Source: Verrucomicrobiota bacterium
Lineage (GTDB): Bacteria; Verrucomicrobiota; Verrucomicrobiia; Opitutales; Opitutaceae
Reading direction: 5' to 3'
Assembly: GCA_023430825.1 (NCBI GenBank)
Contig: JAEYYL010000186.1
Coordinates: 1 to 16,902, forward strand
DNA: 16,902 nucleotides
A program made the translations under genes and the position numbers. Positions 1 to 7,330 of this stretch are shown here, piece after piece (positions within the stretch are counted from its first letter, which is position 1; each line of letters starts with the position of its first letter). Below the pieces are notes generated by a model, which had not been told where the DNA came from, did not search any database, and saw nothing but the letters and a program-made list of their open reading frames with translations.

Positions 1-2
1 CC

Positions 3-3000
3 GTGAATCCCTTCCCGCCCCGCCTTTCGCCGTTCCTGGCCCTCCTCTGCTTTTTCCCCAACGTCTGGAACCCGGCACGCGCGGCCGACCGCGGCGCCCC
101 ACCGCCCGCCATCTCCGTCACTTACGACCCCGCCGCCGGCCGCCTCCGCTACACCGCCGACTCCGCCGGCCATCGCGTAATCGATTTCTCCCACGCCGGC
201 TATGCCGGCGGCGGTGAACCCATCCCGTTCGTCCCCGCCGCTGTCGTCGTCGAACCTTCCCCCGACGGCCGCACCGACCGCGCCCGCATCCAGGCCGCAC
301 TCGATCTCGTCGCCGCCCGGCCGCGCGATCCCGCGACCGGCTTCCGCGGCGCCGTGCTGCTTAAACCCGGCCGCTACCACATCGACACCCACCTTCGCCT
401 CGACACCAGCGGCATCGTCCTCCGCGGCTCCGGCCACGGCCCCGAGGGCACCGTCCTCGTCGCCATCGGCACCAGCCGCCGCACCCTTATCGAGATCGGC
501 GGACGCGGCGAGCGCATCGAAATTTCGGATACGCGACGCACCATCGCCGACGCCTGCGTCCCGGTCGGCGCCCGGACCTTCACCCTCGAAAATGCCGACG
601 GCCTCGCCGTCGGCGATCGCATCGTCGTCCACCGCCCGAGCACCGCCACCTGGATCTCGTTGCTCGGCATGGACACATTTCCCGGCTGGCGGGCCGAGGG
701 CCGCCTCCACTGGCAGCCCGGCTCCCGCGATGTTGCCTGGGACCGCACCATCACCGCCCTCGAAGGCCACCGGATCACCCTCGATGCTCCGCTCACCACC
801 GCACTCGAACGCGCCTACGGGGGCGGCACCGTCCATCGCTACGATTTTCCCGGCCGCATCTCTCACGTCGGCCTCGAAAACCTTCGCTGCATCTCCGAAG
901 CTCCGAACGACACGTCCACCCCGCACCCGCTCGCCGCCCCCGCTCGCAATCTCGAGGAACACGCCTGGGTCTGCGTCAGCCTCGACCGCGTCGAAAACGC
1001 CTGGGTCCGCCAGCTCACCGCCCGTCACTTCGTCAGCTACGTCGTGAAAACCGGCCCCGATTCCCGGGCTATCACCATCGAGGATTGCTCCGCCGAGGAA
1101 CCCATCTCCGAAATCGCGAGCTATCGGCGCCGCGTCTTCTCCATCGGCGGACAACTCACGCTCGTCCAGCGCTGCACCAGCCGGCAGGGCCGGCACGATT
1201 TCACCACCGGCTTCGCCGCCGCCGGCCCGAATGTGTTTCTCCACTGCACCGCGCACGACGCCCTCGACTACAGCGGCCCCGTCGAGAGCTGGGCCTCCGG
1301 TGTCCTCTACGACAACGTCACCCTCCGCGGCAACGCGCTGCGCCTCCTCAACCGCGGCGTCGACGGCCAGGGCAGCGGCTGGTCCGCCGCCAATTCGATC
1401 CTCTGGAACTGCGACGCCACCGACATCCAGGTCCAGAGTCCCCCCGGCGGCGCCAACCAGGCTTACGGCTGCAAGGGCGACGTCACCGACGACAGCCTGA
1501 TCTACGATCCCACCCGCATGCCTTATCGCGGATTCGTCCGCGGCATGCCCGTCCAGCCCGCCAGCCTCTATCTCGCCCAACTCGCCGAACGAAAAAATTT
1601 GGCCAACTCCTCCGCCTCTCTCCCGCCCGCACCCGCCCCGTCCGCCGAGAATCCGCGCCCGCTCACCGCCGCCGACCTCGACGCTTTCCTCGCGCGGGAA
1701 TCCGCCCCGCCCGCCGCTGACTCGACTCCTTCCCTGCGCATCGAAAACGCCCGCTTCACCATCGGCGGCCGCCCCGCCCTCACCGCATTCGTCAACTACC
1801 CGTGGTATCAGGCGCAGATGCCGCCCGCTCTCGCCCGCACGTTCGGCCCCGCCCTCACCCGCTTCGCTCCCGGCGAAACCGGCCCCGGTCTCACCGATCG
1901 ACTCGCCGACGTCGCCGCCGCGATCCCGCCGGGCGCCGCGTTTCATCAGCACTACGGCCTTTGGTATGACCGCCGCCGCGTGAACCATAACTTCGCCGGC
2001 TCGCCCCAGAGCCGCGACGCCCGCGTCTGGGCCCCCTTCATGGAAATGCCCTGGGCCCGCAGCGGCCAGGGCCGCGACTGGGACGGACTCAGCAAATACG
2101 ACCTCGCCCGCTTCAACCCCTGGTATTTTTCCCGCCTACAGGAATTCGCCGCCCTCGCCCACGCCCACGGCTTCGTCCTCTACAACGATTTCTATTTCCA
2201 ACACGCCCTCCAGGAAACCCGGGCCCACTACGTCGATTTTCCCTGGCGCCCCACCAACTGTATCCAAAAAACGGATCTCCCCGACGAGAACCCCGCCGCC
2301 AGCGCCTTCTACGACGTCACCCACCCCGTCCGCCGCGAACTCCACCGCCTCTACCTCCGCCACACCCTCGACGCCCTCGGCGCCCTCCCCAACGTCGTCT
2401 TCGGCCTCGACCGCGAATACACCGGCCCGCTCGCCTTCGTCGAATTCGTCCTCGATACCATCGCCGAATGGCAGCGCGAGCGGGGCCGGAAGATCTTTCT
2501 CAATCTCGAAATCCCCAAGGATCAGCTCGACACGCTCCTCGACGCCCCTCAACGCGCCTCCCTCATCGCCTCCGTCGGTTTCCATCATTGGTTCTACCGC
2601 GCCGACGGCTCGCTCTACGCCGCCGTCGGAGGCATCAACCGGGCCCCGCGCGAACAATCCTCCGGCATCGTCACCCCCTCCGACCTCGCCGCCCTCCGCA
2701 CCCGCATCACCAACCCGGTTCACTCCGGCGCCAACATCGTCAGTTCACCCGAATTCCAGCGCCTCGTCGCCACCCTGCGCACCAGCACGCCCGCCATGCG
2801 CTACCGCGCCCTCCGTGAATACCGCGACGCATTTCCCCATCTCGTCATCCTCCGCCAAACCGACGACTTTCCCGCGCTGTCCGCCGCCATCGACCGCGCC
2901 ATCCCCTCCGCCCTCCGCGCCGTCACCCGCCCCGCCGCTCTTCTCCGCCACCCTCAGGACTCCGCCTGGTGCATGGCCGCGCCCGGCCGCGCCTATCTCG

Positions 3001-3212
3001 TTTACACCATGGCCGGCCAGCCCGTGGAACTCGACCTCTCCGCCGCATCCGGCACGTTCCAACTCTCCTGGCTCGACTCCGCCACCGGACAACTCACCGC
3101 CGCCGCCCCCGTCCCGGCGGGCCACACCCTCACGCTCACCCCACCGGCGTCCGGCGCTCGCCCCTGGGTCGCCTGGCTCAGCCGGTCTCCCGAAAACGGC
3201 CGGAAGGACTAA
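3..3212 (+). CDS. Large secreted protein: pectate-lyase-like beta-helix plus glycosidase-like barrel
   Basis: This 1069-residue protein probably acts on polysaccharide outside the cytoplasm. Residues 1-27 look like a signal peptide: a hydrophobic run (FLALLCFFP) and an ARA-AD cleavage-like site. Residues about 85-530 resemble the pectate-lyase-3 type right-handed beta-helix. They start with a DGRTDRARIQAAL segment, then a KPGRYHI strand and an RGSGHG turn. Residues about 579-930 look like a TIM-barrel hydrolase domain with a conserved-looking FGLDREY segment (D803, E805). The last 90 residues form a beta domain like the C-terminal putative collagen-binding module of secreted glycosidases. The GTG start is only two bases from the window edge, and the signal peptide has a weakly basic N-terminus, so the true start could be upstream. 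The last codons and the stop run into an octamer repeat. Substrate and catalytic activity are unknown; the domain calls come from sequence pattern only. Confidence 0.8.
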   Translation: MNPFPPRLSPFLALLCFFPNVWNPARAADRGAPPPAISVTYDPAAGRLRYTADSAGHRVIDFSHAGYAGGGEPIPFVPAAVVVEPSPDGRTDRARIQAALDLVAARPRDPATGFRGAVLLKPGRYHIDTHLRLDTSGIVLRGSGHGPEGTVLVAIGTSRRTLIEIGGRGERIEISDTRRTIADACVPVGARTFTLENADGLAVGDRIVVHRPSTATWISLLGMDTFPGWRAEGRLHWQPGSRDVAWDRTITALEGHRITLDAPLTTALERAYGGGTVHRYDFPGRISHVGLENLRCISEAPNDTSTPHPLAAPARNLEEHAWVCVSLDRVENAWVRQLTARHFVSYVVKTGPDSRAITIEDCSAEEPISEIASYRRRVFSIGGQLTLVQRCTSRQGRHDFTTGFAAAGPNVFLHCTAHDALDYSGPVESWASGVLYDNVTLRGNALRLLNRGVDGQGSGWSAANSILWNCDATDIQVQSPPGGANQAYGCKGDVTDDSLIYDPTRMPYRGFVRGMPVQPASLYLAQLAERKNLANSSASLPPAPAPSAENPRPLTAADLDAFLARESAPPAADSTPSLRIENARFTIGGRPALTAFVNYPWYQAQMPPALARTFGPALTRFAPGETGPGLTDRLADVAAAIPPGAAFHQHYGLWYDRRRVNHNFAGSPQSRDARVWAPFMEMPWARSGQGRDWDGLSKYDLARFNPWYFSRLQEFAALAHAHGFVLYNDFYFQHALQETRAHYVDFPWRPTNCIQKTDLPDENPAASAFYDVTHPVRRELHRLYLRHTLDALGALPNVVFGLDREYTGPLAFVEFVLDTIAEWQRERGRKIFLNLEIPKDQLDTLLDAPQRASLIASVGFHHWFYRADGSLYAAVGGINRAPREQSSGIVTPSDLAALRTRITNPVHSGANIVSSPEFQRLVATLRTSTPAMRYRALREYRDAFPHLVILRQTDDFPALSAAIDRAIPSALRAVTRPAALLRHPQDSAWCMAAPGRAYLVYTMAGQPVELDLSAASGTFQLSWLDSATGQLTAAAPVPAGHTLTLTPPASGARPWVAWLSRSPENGRKD

Positions 3213-3319
3213 ACAGACGGAAGAGCTGAACGGCTCCGTCGGCTGCGAGGAATTCCGCGGGAGAATGCACCGCTCCCATTACCGCCCTTCAGCCTTTCAG
3301 TCCTTCAGCCCTTCCGTCC
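3201..3319. repeat. Inverted octamer-repeat pair between convergent genes
   Basis: Bases 3215-3235 and the reverse complement of 3299-3319 match at 18 or 19 of 21 positions, so they can pair into a long hairpin with a 63-base loop. In the right arm, TTCAG recurs every eight bases at 3288, 3296 and 3304, with TTCCG at 3312. The left arm begins at the end of the upstream gene. The pair sits between the stops of two converging genes, so it may act as a two-way transcription terminator, although neither side has a clear T-run. Confidence 0.65.
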
Positions 3320-3324
3320 GCCCT

Positions 3325-3849
3325 TCACGGCACCCGGTGAAATAAATACGTGCCCAATTTCTTCACACCCGGCCCCAGCACGGTCGGCGTGATCCGATGC
3401 GCCGTCACCTGCAGTAATCCCTGCGACGCCACCGGCTCGAGAATCAGCATCACTTCCTCTTTCGCCGATCCCCCGACACGAAACCGCAGAATCGCCGCTT
3501 CCCCCCGGCGCGCATAACCTTCGTTCTCGCGCCACCGCCCGCGCCAGCTCACCTCGCCATCCACGTCGTAAACCTCAATCGCCAGCACGCCACCGCCGTG
3601 CTTCACGGTAACGTGCGAGGTCTGTTCGCGCCGCAAATTCGCCAATCGCGGATCGAACTCCAAGCGGAGTAACGCGTGCAACGACGCACCCCACACCGCC
3701 AACTCCGTCTCCCCCGCCACCGTCGTCCCGGCGTCCTCGTAGTCGCCGGACATGTCCGCCAGCCGGACTTCCGTCCCGAAGGCCGAACACGAGATGACCG
3801 CACCCAGCAGCCATCGCCCAATCCGTATGACGCTAAGGCCTGCATTCAT
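3325..3849 (-). CDS. Secreted protein of unknown function (174 aa)
   Basis: I do not recognise this family. The open frame extends upstream to 4053, but the ATG at 3849 is the best start. An AAGGAG ribosome-binding site lies at 3860-3865, ten bases before it, and the protein then begins with a signal peptide (basic N-terminus, WLLGAVISCSAFG core, predicted cleavage near residue 25). The remaining residues read as a soluble beta-rich domain with alternating charged and hydrophobic strands (for example VLAIEVYDVDGEV), ending in FHRVP. There are no membrane segments after the signal and only one cysteine, inside the signal peptide. This is one of the few genes here with a good Shine-Dalgarno sequence. 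It converges on the large secreted enzyme; a functional link is not shown. Confidence 0.7.
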   Translation of the reverse strand: MNAGLSVIRIGRWLLGAVISCSAFGTEVRLADMSGDYEDAGTTVAGETELAVWGASLHALLRLEFDPRLANLRREQTSHVTVKHGGGVLAIEVYDVDGEVSWRGRWRENEGYARRGEAAILRFRVGGSAKEEVMLILEPVASQGLLQVTAHRITPTVLGPGVKKLGTYLFHRVP

Positions 3850-4154
3850 GTTGAAAGGACTCCTTGCCGTTGAAGGTTCCGACACCCGACGCGAGCGACG
3901 GGCCCGACCGAAAACCGGCCGCCACCGCCGCGCCGACGCCGTCAACGTGATCCCGTTTCGCCGCCGCCGCCACTCAATTCGCGTCTCATCCAGCCGTCCA
4001 GTTCCTCGGCGAACCCGCCAGTTTCGCACGCCGGGGTCCTCGCGAACATCCACGGCAGACGGTCTCTCAGCTCTCGACTCTGGACTCTCAACGGAACGAC
4101 TCCGTATCAGCCGAAAGCTGGTTCACCCCACCGTGCCTTGCCGGGCGCAGCCAC
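3850..4154. other. Gene-free stretch upstream of the 174-aa secreted protein
   Basis: About 300 bases without a convincing gene. Open frames cross it on both strands, but their translations are Arg- and Pro-rich, typical of random reading frames in GC-rich DNA. It must contain the promoter and leader of the minus-strand gene that starts at 3849. I see the ribosome-binding site at 3860-3865 and the heptamer array at 4064-4091, but no clear -35/-10 pair. Confidence 0.5.
4064..4091. repeat. Four-copy heptamer array, consensus CTCTCRA
   Basis: Four adjacent 7-base units start at 4064, 4071, 4078 and 4085. All begin CTCT and end in a variable three-base tail (CAG, CGA, GGA, CAA). I find no opposed arm nearby, so unlike the other arrays in this window this one seems single-sided. 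It is non-coding and lies between the terminator at 4155 and the secreted-protein gene starting at 3849. Confidence 0.7.
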
Positions 4155-4187
4155 AAAAAAGCCACGCGCCCCAGGGGACGCGTGGCT
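4155..4187 (-). terminator. Rho-independent terminator of the Cys-rich peptide gene
   Basis: On the minus strand AGCCACGCG (4187-4179) pairs perfectly with CGCGTGGCT (4168-4160). The loop is GC-rich and can pair further, and a run of six T follows (4160-4155). It lies about 42 bases past the stop of the small Cys-rich gene. This is the only hairpin in the window with a classical T-run. The plus strand has no matching T-run, so it acts in one direction. Confidence 0.85.
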
Positions 4188-4228
4188 GCAAAATTCCTCG
4201 TCGCTCGCTGCGTGAGCGACGGATCGCC

Positions 4229-4468
4229 TTACTTCTTCGCCGCGACCGCACCGGAACCGCCGCACCTCGCGCAGTTCTTGCCGGCTTCTCGTGCCTCGGT
4301 GCAGCACGCGTGCCCGCACTCCTTGCCCGCTTCCATCGCCTTGGCGCAGCACGCCGCCGCCTTGGCCGGTTTCGCGCCGTCGTCCTTCTTGGCCTCCGCC
4401 GCAAACGTAACACCACCGGTGAACAGCGCCGCAAGCGCCAGGGTCGCGAGAATCTTCGAGAACTTCAT
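4229..4468 (-). CDS. Small exported Cys-rich protein with tandem CC...EAGK.C repeats
   Basis: This 79-residue protein has a clear signal peptide (MKFSK, then LATLALAALFTGGVTFA, cleavage about residue 24). The mature part is about 55 residues, Lys- and Ala-rich, with seven cysteines at 40, 41, 51, 55, 56, 66 and 69. Residues 40-54 and 55-69 are a tandem duplication sharing CC, A, EAGK and C at the same spacing. The cysteine pairs suggest metal binding or disulfide-stabilised folding in the periplasm; this is inference, and I cannot name the family. It starts 51 bases after the tRNA-Gly on the same strand and is followed by a strong terminator, so it may share the tRNA transcript. No good ribosome-binding site is visible. 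Confidence 0.75.
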   Translation of the reverse strand: MKFSKILATLALAALFTGGVTFAAEAKKDDGAKPAKAAACCAKAMEAGKECGHACCTEAREAGKNCARCGGSGAVAAKK

Positions 4469-4519
4469 GATCTTTGATCGTTGGGGGTTGGGGAACGCCA
4501 GCCTTCACGGCCGGTGGAA

Positions 4520-4594
4520 TGGTGCGGGCGGAGGGAGTCGAACCCTCGTTTCATGCTTGGGAAGCACACGTGATAGCCGTTATACTACGCCCGC
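4520..4594 (-). tRNA. tRNA-Gly (anticodon CCC)
   Basis: On the minus strand the 7-bp acceptor stem is GCGGGCG/CGCCCGC. The anticodon loop TTCCCAA reads CCC (glycine GGG codons). The T-arm is GAGGG-TTCGACT-CCCTC, the discriminator is A, and the CCA tail is encoded (4522-4520). Without CCA the body is 72 bases (4523-4594). The anticodon stem contains two G-U pairs. It lies between recR and the Cys-rich peptide gene on the same strand. Confidence 0.96.
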
Positions 4595-4664
4595 AGCAAA
4601 CGCGCGGAAACAAAGAGACAAATCCACCGACGGCAATCACGAATCGCGCCATGTGCGCGGCCGA

Positions 4665-4691
4665 TGGAGCCGCGGCGCGCCCGCCGCGCTC
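4665..4691. repeat. REP-like GC palindrome, copy 1
   Basis: A hairpin of 7 bp (4671-4677 with 4682-4688), plus three more pairs beyond a one-base bulge (4667-4669 with 4689-4691), begins five bases past the recR stop. Bases 4665-4688 match 10960-10983 at 23 of 24 positions in the same orientation. Here it could help end or stabilise the recR message, but it has no T-run. Confidence 0.65.
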
Positions 4692-4695
4692 CGCC

Positions 4696-5295
4696 TCACC
4701 GATACGCCCGCCGGGCCTCCAACGCACTCTTCAGCGTCGTCGAATCCGCATACAACACCCCGCCGCCACTCGGCAGCCCAAACCCGATCCGCGTCACCTT
4801 GATCTCGCGCCCTTCCGTCGCGAACCGCTCCGTCAGATAATGACACGTCGCCTCGCCCTCGACGTCGTTCGACAACGCCAGGATCAGTTCACTCACCGCC
4901 CCGCTCTCCACCCGCGCCATCAACGCCGCGAAATTCAAGTCCTCCGGCCCCACGCCGTGCAATGGCGACAGCTTGCCGTGCAGCACATGATACGTCCCCC
5001 GATACGCGCCGCTGCGCTCCAGCGCCACGAGATCCGGCACCTGCTCCACCACGCACACGACATGCTGCTCACGCCGCTCATCCGCACAGATCCCGCACAA
5101 CGCCTCCTCCGCGAGATTCCCGCACCGCGCACAACGCCGCACCCGCTTCGCCGCTTCCTGCAACGCATCGACCAGCGCCGGCAGCCGCTCCGGTTTCTCC
5201 ACGAGCAGGTGCAGCGCGATCCGCTCCGACGAGCGATAACCGAGCCCCGGCAACTGCTTCAGATGCTGCTGAAGCTTTTCGAAAGCGGATGACAC
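4696..5295 (-). CDS. recR: Recombination mediator protein RecR
   Basis: RecR works with RecF and RecO to load RecA at single-stranded gaps and supports recombinational DNA repair in the cytoplasm. The 199-residue length is normal for the family. An N-terminal helix-hairpin-helix segment (LPGLGYRSSERIALHL, 15-30) is followed by a four-cysteine zinc finger (C55, C58, C67, C70). A Toprim domain starts at VVCVVEQVPDLVALE and ends with the conserved IGFGLPSGGGVLYAD stretch. The start is GTG at 5295. It follows ybaB on the same strand, the usual bacterial pairing, but the gap is 103 bases and holds a heptamer repeat array. The usual dnaX neighbour is not present; an SDR gene is upstream instead. 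Confidence 0.97.
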   Translation of the reverse strand: MSSAFEKLQQHLKQLPGLGYRSSERIALHLLVEKPERLPALVDALQEAAKRVRRCARCGNLAEEALCGICADERREQHVVCVVEQVPDLVALERSGAYRGTYHVLHGKLSPLHGVGPEDLNFAALMARVESGAVSELILALSNDVEGEATCHYLTERFATEGREIKVTRIGFGLPSGGGVLYADSTTLKSALEARRAYR

Positions 5296-5305
5296 GCTGA
5301 AATAC

Positions 5306-5390
5306 GTTCCGGGTTCAGGGTTCCGGGTTCCGAGTTACCCGCGCACGCCGCGTGAGTCCACCGCGGAACTCCGGACCCGGAACTCGGAAC
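5306..5390. repeat. Opposed heptamer arrays, unit GTTCCGG, between ybaB and recR
   Basis: Four 7-base units start at 5306, 5313, 5320 and 5327 (consensus GTTCCGG). An opposed set at 5365-5390 has units GGAACTC, CGGACCC and GGAACTC plus a partial unit. GTTCCGAGTT at 5327-5336 pairs exactly with 5381-5390, giving a 10-bp stem with further register-shifted pairing possible. It fills most of the 103-base ybaB-recR gap. Confidence 0.75.
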
Positions 5391-5398
5391 AGCTTGCT

Positions 5399-5707
5399 TC
5401 ACATGAACCCCGGCACCTGAAACGCCGACGTCACCTTCTGCATCTCGGCATCGTTATACTCCTTCGCCTGCTTCGCCGCGTCCTGCACCGCGCCGAGCAC
5501 CGTGTCCGACACCAGCTTCGCGTCCTCCTTGAGGAACTCCGGATCGAGCGCCAGCGACAGGAACTTGCCCGCGCCGTTGATCTTGATCTTCACCGCGCCG
5601 CCGCCGCTCGTGACTTCGATTTCCTTCGCCTCGAGCTGGGCCTGGAGCGCTTCGATGCCGCGCTGCATTTTCTGCGCTTGTTTGAGAAGTTTGCCTACAC
5701 CAGCCAT
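5399..5707 (-). CDS. ybaB: Nucleoid-associated protein, YbaB/EbfC family
   Basis: A 102-residue DNA-binding protein of the YbaB/EbfC family, which forms tweezer-like dimers on DNA. The N-terminal helix (GKLLKQAQKMQRGIEALQAQLEAKE) is followed by the family beta-sheet (VTSGGGAVKIKINGAGKFLSLALDPEFL). The C-terminal helix carries VLGAVQDAAKQAKEYNDAEMQKVTS. Length and order match the family. It lies directly upstream of recR on the same strand, the conserved arrangement. The ATG at 5707 has no visible ribosome-binding site. Confidence 0.95.
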   Translation of the reverse strand: MAGVGKLLKQAQKMQRGIEALQAQLEAKEIEVTSGGGAVKIKINGAGKFLSLALDPEFLKEDAKLVSDTVLGAVQDAAKQAKEYNDAEMQKVTSAFQVPGFM

Positions 5708-5747
5708 GGATAAAAACGGGTTTGGGTTGTCGACACTGGGTTGCTGA

Positions 5748-5775
5748 CGGCGGACTCCGCCGCGAGTTCCGGGTT
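5748..5775. repeat. Short palindrome plus remnant GTTCCGG-family repeat
   Basis: Bases 5748-5762 form a 7-bp near-perfect palindrome (CGGCGGA and TCCGCCG around one central base). Adjacent bases 5763-5774 are the exact inverse of 12 bases at 5375-5386 in the recR-side array. This places related repeat sequence on both sides of ybaB. No T-run follows, so a terminator role is uncertain. Confidence 0.5.
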
Positions 5776-5780
5776 AACCG

Positions 5781-6695
5781 CTATTCCGCCGCACGCGACA
5801 AGCTATTTTCGTAACCTTCCCGAAAGCTCGCAAACGCCGGCCGCCACCCCAGCACGCGCTTCGCCTTCGCATTCGCAATCACACGGTCCGGCGTCATCGC
5901 CCGCCGCCCGCCCGCCGGCAATCCCGTGAACGTCGGCGTCGCCACGCCCAGCTTCGCCGCCAGCCACGCCGTCACCTCCGCCTTCGGCGCCGCCCCGTCA
6001 TCCGCCACGTTGAACACGTCGCTTCCCACCGTCGCCGACGCCGCCAGCGCCGACCAGATCGCCGCGCAAATATCGTCGCGATGCACCAGGTTCAAACGAT
6101 GCGTCCCCCGCCCCGCCACCGACCCGGCACGCACCTGCTCCACCAGATGCATCCGCCCCGGCCCGTAAATGCCCGCGAGTCGCAGCACGATCCACCGCCG
6201 CACCGCCGTCGCCGGCGCCTCGCGCAACACCCGCTCCGCCGTCAGCAGCACCTCGCCGTGCTCGCCGACGCCATCCGTCGGCGCTGTCTCGTCCACCGTC
6301 ACGCCTCCATCTTGTGGATACACCGACGTGCTGCCCGTGTAAACCAGCGTGCCCACCCCGCCGTTCCTCTCCGCCCAGCCGACGATCGATTTCATCCCGT
6401 CCACGTAACTGCGCCGATACCCCTCCAGCCCGCCGCCCCCCGAACTCACCGCGTTCACCACGAACTCCGCTCCGCCCGGGATCCGCGCGTGCCACGCGTC
6501 CCCCGCAAGATCCGCCTCGATCACCTCACCCACCCCCGCCGCGCGCAACGCCGCCGCCTTCGCCGGATTCCGCGTCAACGCCGTCACGCTCATCCCGCGC
6601 TCCACCGCCTGCCGCGCGACCGCTCCGCCGACATAACCGCACCCGAAAATCACCAGCCGTTTTCCCGCAAAATTTCCGTGCGCCAGGGTCGTCAT
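5781..6695 (-). CDS. NAD(P)-binding SDR/epimerase-like protein (YeeZ-like)
   Basis: A 304-residue extended-SDR protein of the NAD-dependent epimerase/dehydratase superfamily, close in style to YeeZ-type proteins. The N-terminal Rossmann motif is VIFGCGYVGGAVARQ (residues about 15-29). A TGSTSVYPQ segment holds the family Ser and Tyr, and the WIVLRLAGIYGPGR stretch is the usual mid-domain signature. The substrate is unknown. I chose ATG 6695 over the upstream ATG at 6731 because the longer form would run into the divergent DJ-1 gene and adds residues with no family look. It lies upstream of ybaB and recR on the same strand with a 73-base gap. A metabolic link to those genes is not expected; co-transcription is possible. 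Confidence 0.85.
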   Translation of the reverse strand: MTTLAHGNFAGKRLVIFGCGYVGGAVARQAVERGMSVTALTRNPAKAAALRAAGVGEVIEADLAGDAWHARIPGGAEFVVNAVSSGGGGLEGYRRSYVDGMKSIVGWAERNGGVGTLVYTGSTSVYPQDGGVTVDETAPTDGVGEHGEVLLTAERVLREAPATAVRRWIVLRLAGIYGPGRMHLVEQVRAGSVAGRGTHRLNLVHRDDICAAIWSALAASATVGSDVFNVADDGAAPKAEVTAWLAAKLGVATPTFTGLPAGGRRAMTPDRVIANAKAKRVLGWRPAFASFREGYENSLSRAAE

Positions 6696-6712
6696 CGGTC
6701 TCAACTCAGCGC

Positions 6713-7252
6713 ATGCCGACGGTTCTCGCAATCCTGGCGGAAGGCTTCGAAGAAATCGAAACGTTCACGCCCATCGACCTCCTCCGCCGCGCCGGCGCCG
6801 AAGTCACGATCGCCGCCCTCGCCGACGGCATCCACGCCACCGGCCGCTGCGGCGTCACCGCCCACGCCGACACCCCGCTCTCCGCCGTCGCCGACCGCAC
6901 CTTCGACTGCGTCTTTCTCCCCGGCGGACCCGGCACCAAACTTCTCCGCGCCGACCCGCGCGTGCGCGATATCGTCCTGCGCCATCACGCCGCCGGTCGC
7001 TGGCTCGCCGCGATCTGCGCCGCACCGACCGTCCTGCTCGACGCCGGCCTCCTGACCGGCCGCCGCCACACCGCCCATTTCTCCGTCGCCGACGAACTCC
7101 CCGATCTGCTCCCCACCGAACGCGTCGTCGTCGACGACCGGATCATCACCTCCCGCGGCGCCGGCACCGCCCTCGACTTCGGCCTCACCCTGGTCGAGAA
7201 ACTTTTCACCCCCGACAAAGCCCGCGAAATCGCGACCGCCATTTGCGCCTGA
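6713..7252 (+). CDS. DJ-1/PfpI family protein
   Basis: A 179-residue member of the DJ-1/PfpI superfamily, most like the DJ-1/YajL branch. The family covers protein or metabolite deglycases, chaperones and proteases, so the exact activity is open. Visible features are the N-terminal LAEGFEEIE strand-loop with the conserved Glu, FLPGGPGTKLLR, and the nucleophile elbow AAICAAP with Cys102. A downstream HTAHFSV segment and the C-terminal ITSRGAGTALDFGL motif are typical. The start is ATG 6713, giving the canonical N-terminus; the upstream in-frame extension is non-coding shadow. Only 17 bases separate it from the divergent epimerase start, so each promoter must overlap the other gene. It ends 185 bases before the polysaccharide cluster on the same strand. 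Confidence 0.92.
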   Translation: MPTVLAILAEGFEEIETFTPIDLLRRAGAEVTIAALADGIHATGRCGVTAHADTPLSAVADRTFDCVFLPGGPGTKLLRADPRVRDIVLRHHAAGRWLAAICAAPTVLLDAGLLTGRRHTAHFSVADELPDLLPTERVVVDDRIITSRGAGTALDFGLTLVEKLFTPDKAREIATAICA

Positions 7253-7306
7253 ACCTGCGTCTCATCAACGGGATTTCACGCGTCCGGTGTTAGGGTTGAC
7301 GTTTCC

Positions 7307-7330
7307 GACCTGGGGTTTAACCCCTAGGTC
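7307..7330. promoter_or_regulatory. Dyad-symmetric site upstream of the polysaccharide operon
   Basis: The core GGGGTTTAACCCC (7312-7324) is a perfect dyad, flanked by GACCT and AGGTC with one bulged base. It lies in the 185-base gap before the first cluster gene. A -35-like TTGACG occurs at 7296-7301, but no matching -10 box is seen at normal spacing. No T-run follows, so an operator or RNA hairpin is more likely than a terminator. Role inferred. Confidence 0.35.

Noticed and set aside
3752..4477. Plus-strand open frame of 241 codons
   Set aside because: It crosses a terminator, a heptamer array and two convincing minus-strand genes, and its product is Arg-rich without motifs.
4595..4660. 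Promoter for the tRNA-Gly transcript
   Set aside because: A TTGCCG is followed at 17 bases by TTGTTT, but the -10 match is too poor to support a call.
3306..5390. CRISPR array
   Set aside because: The repeats are 7-8 bases long, directly abutting and without spacers.
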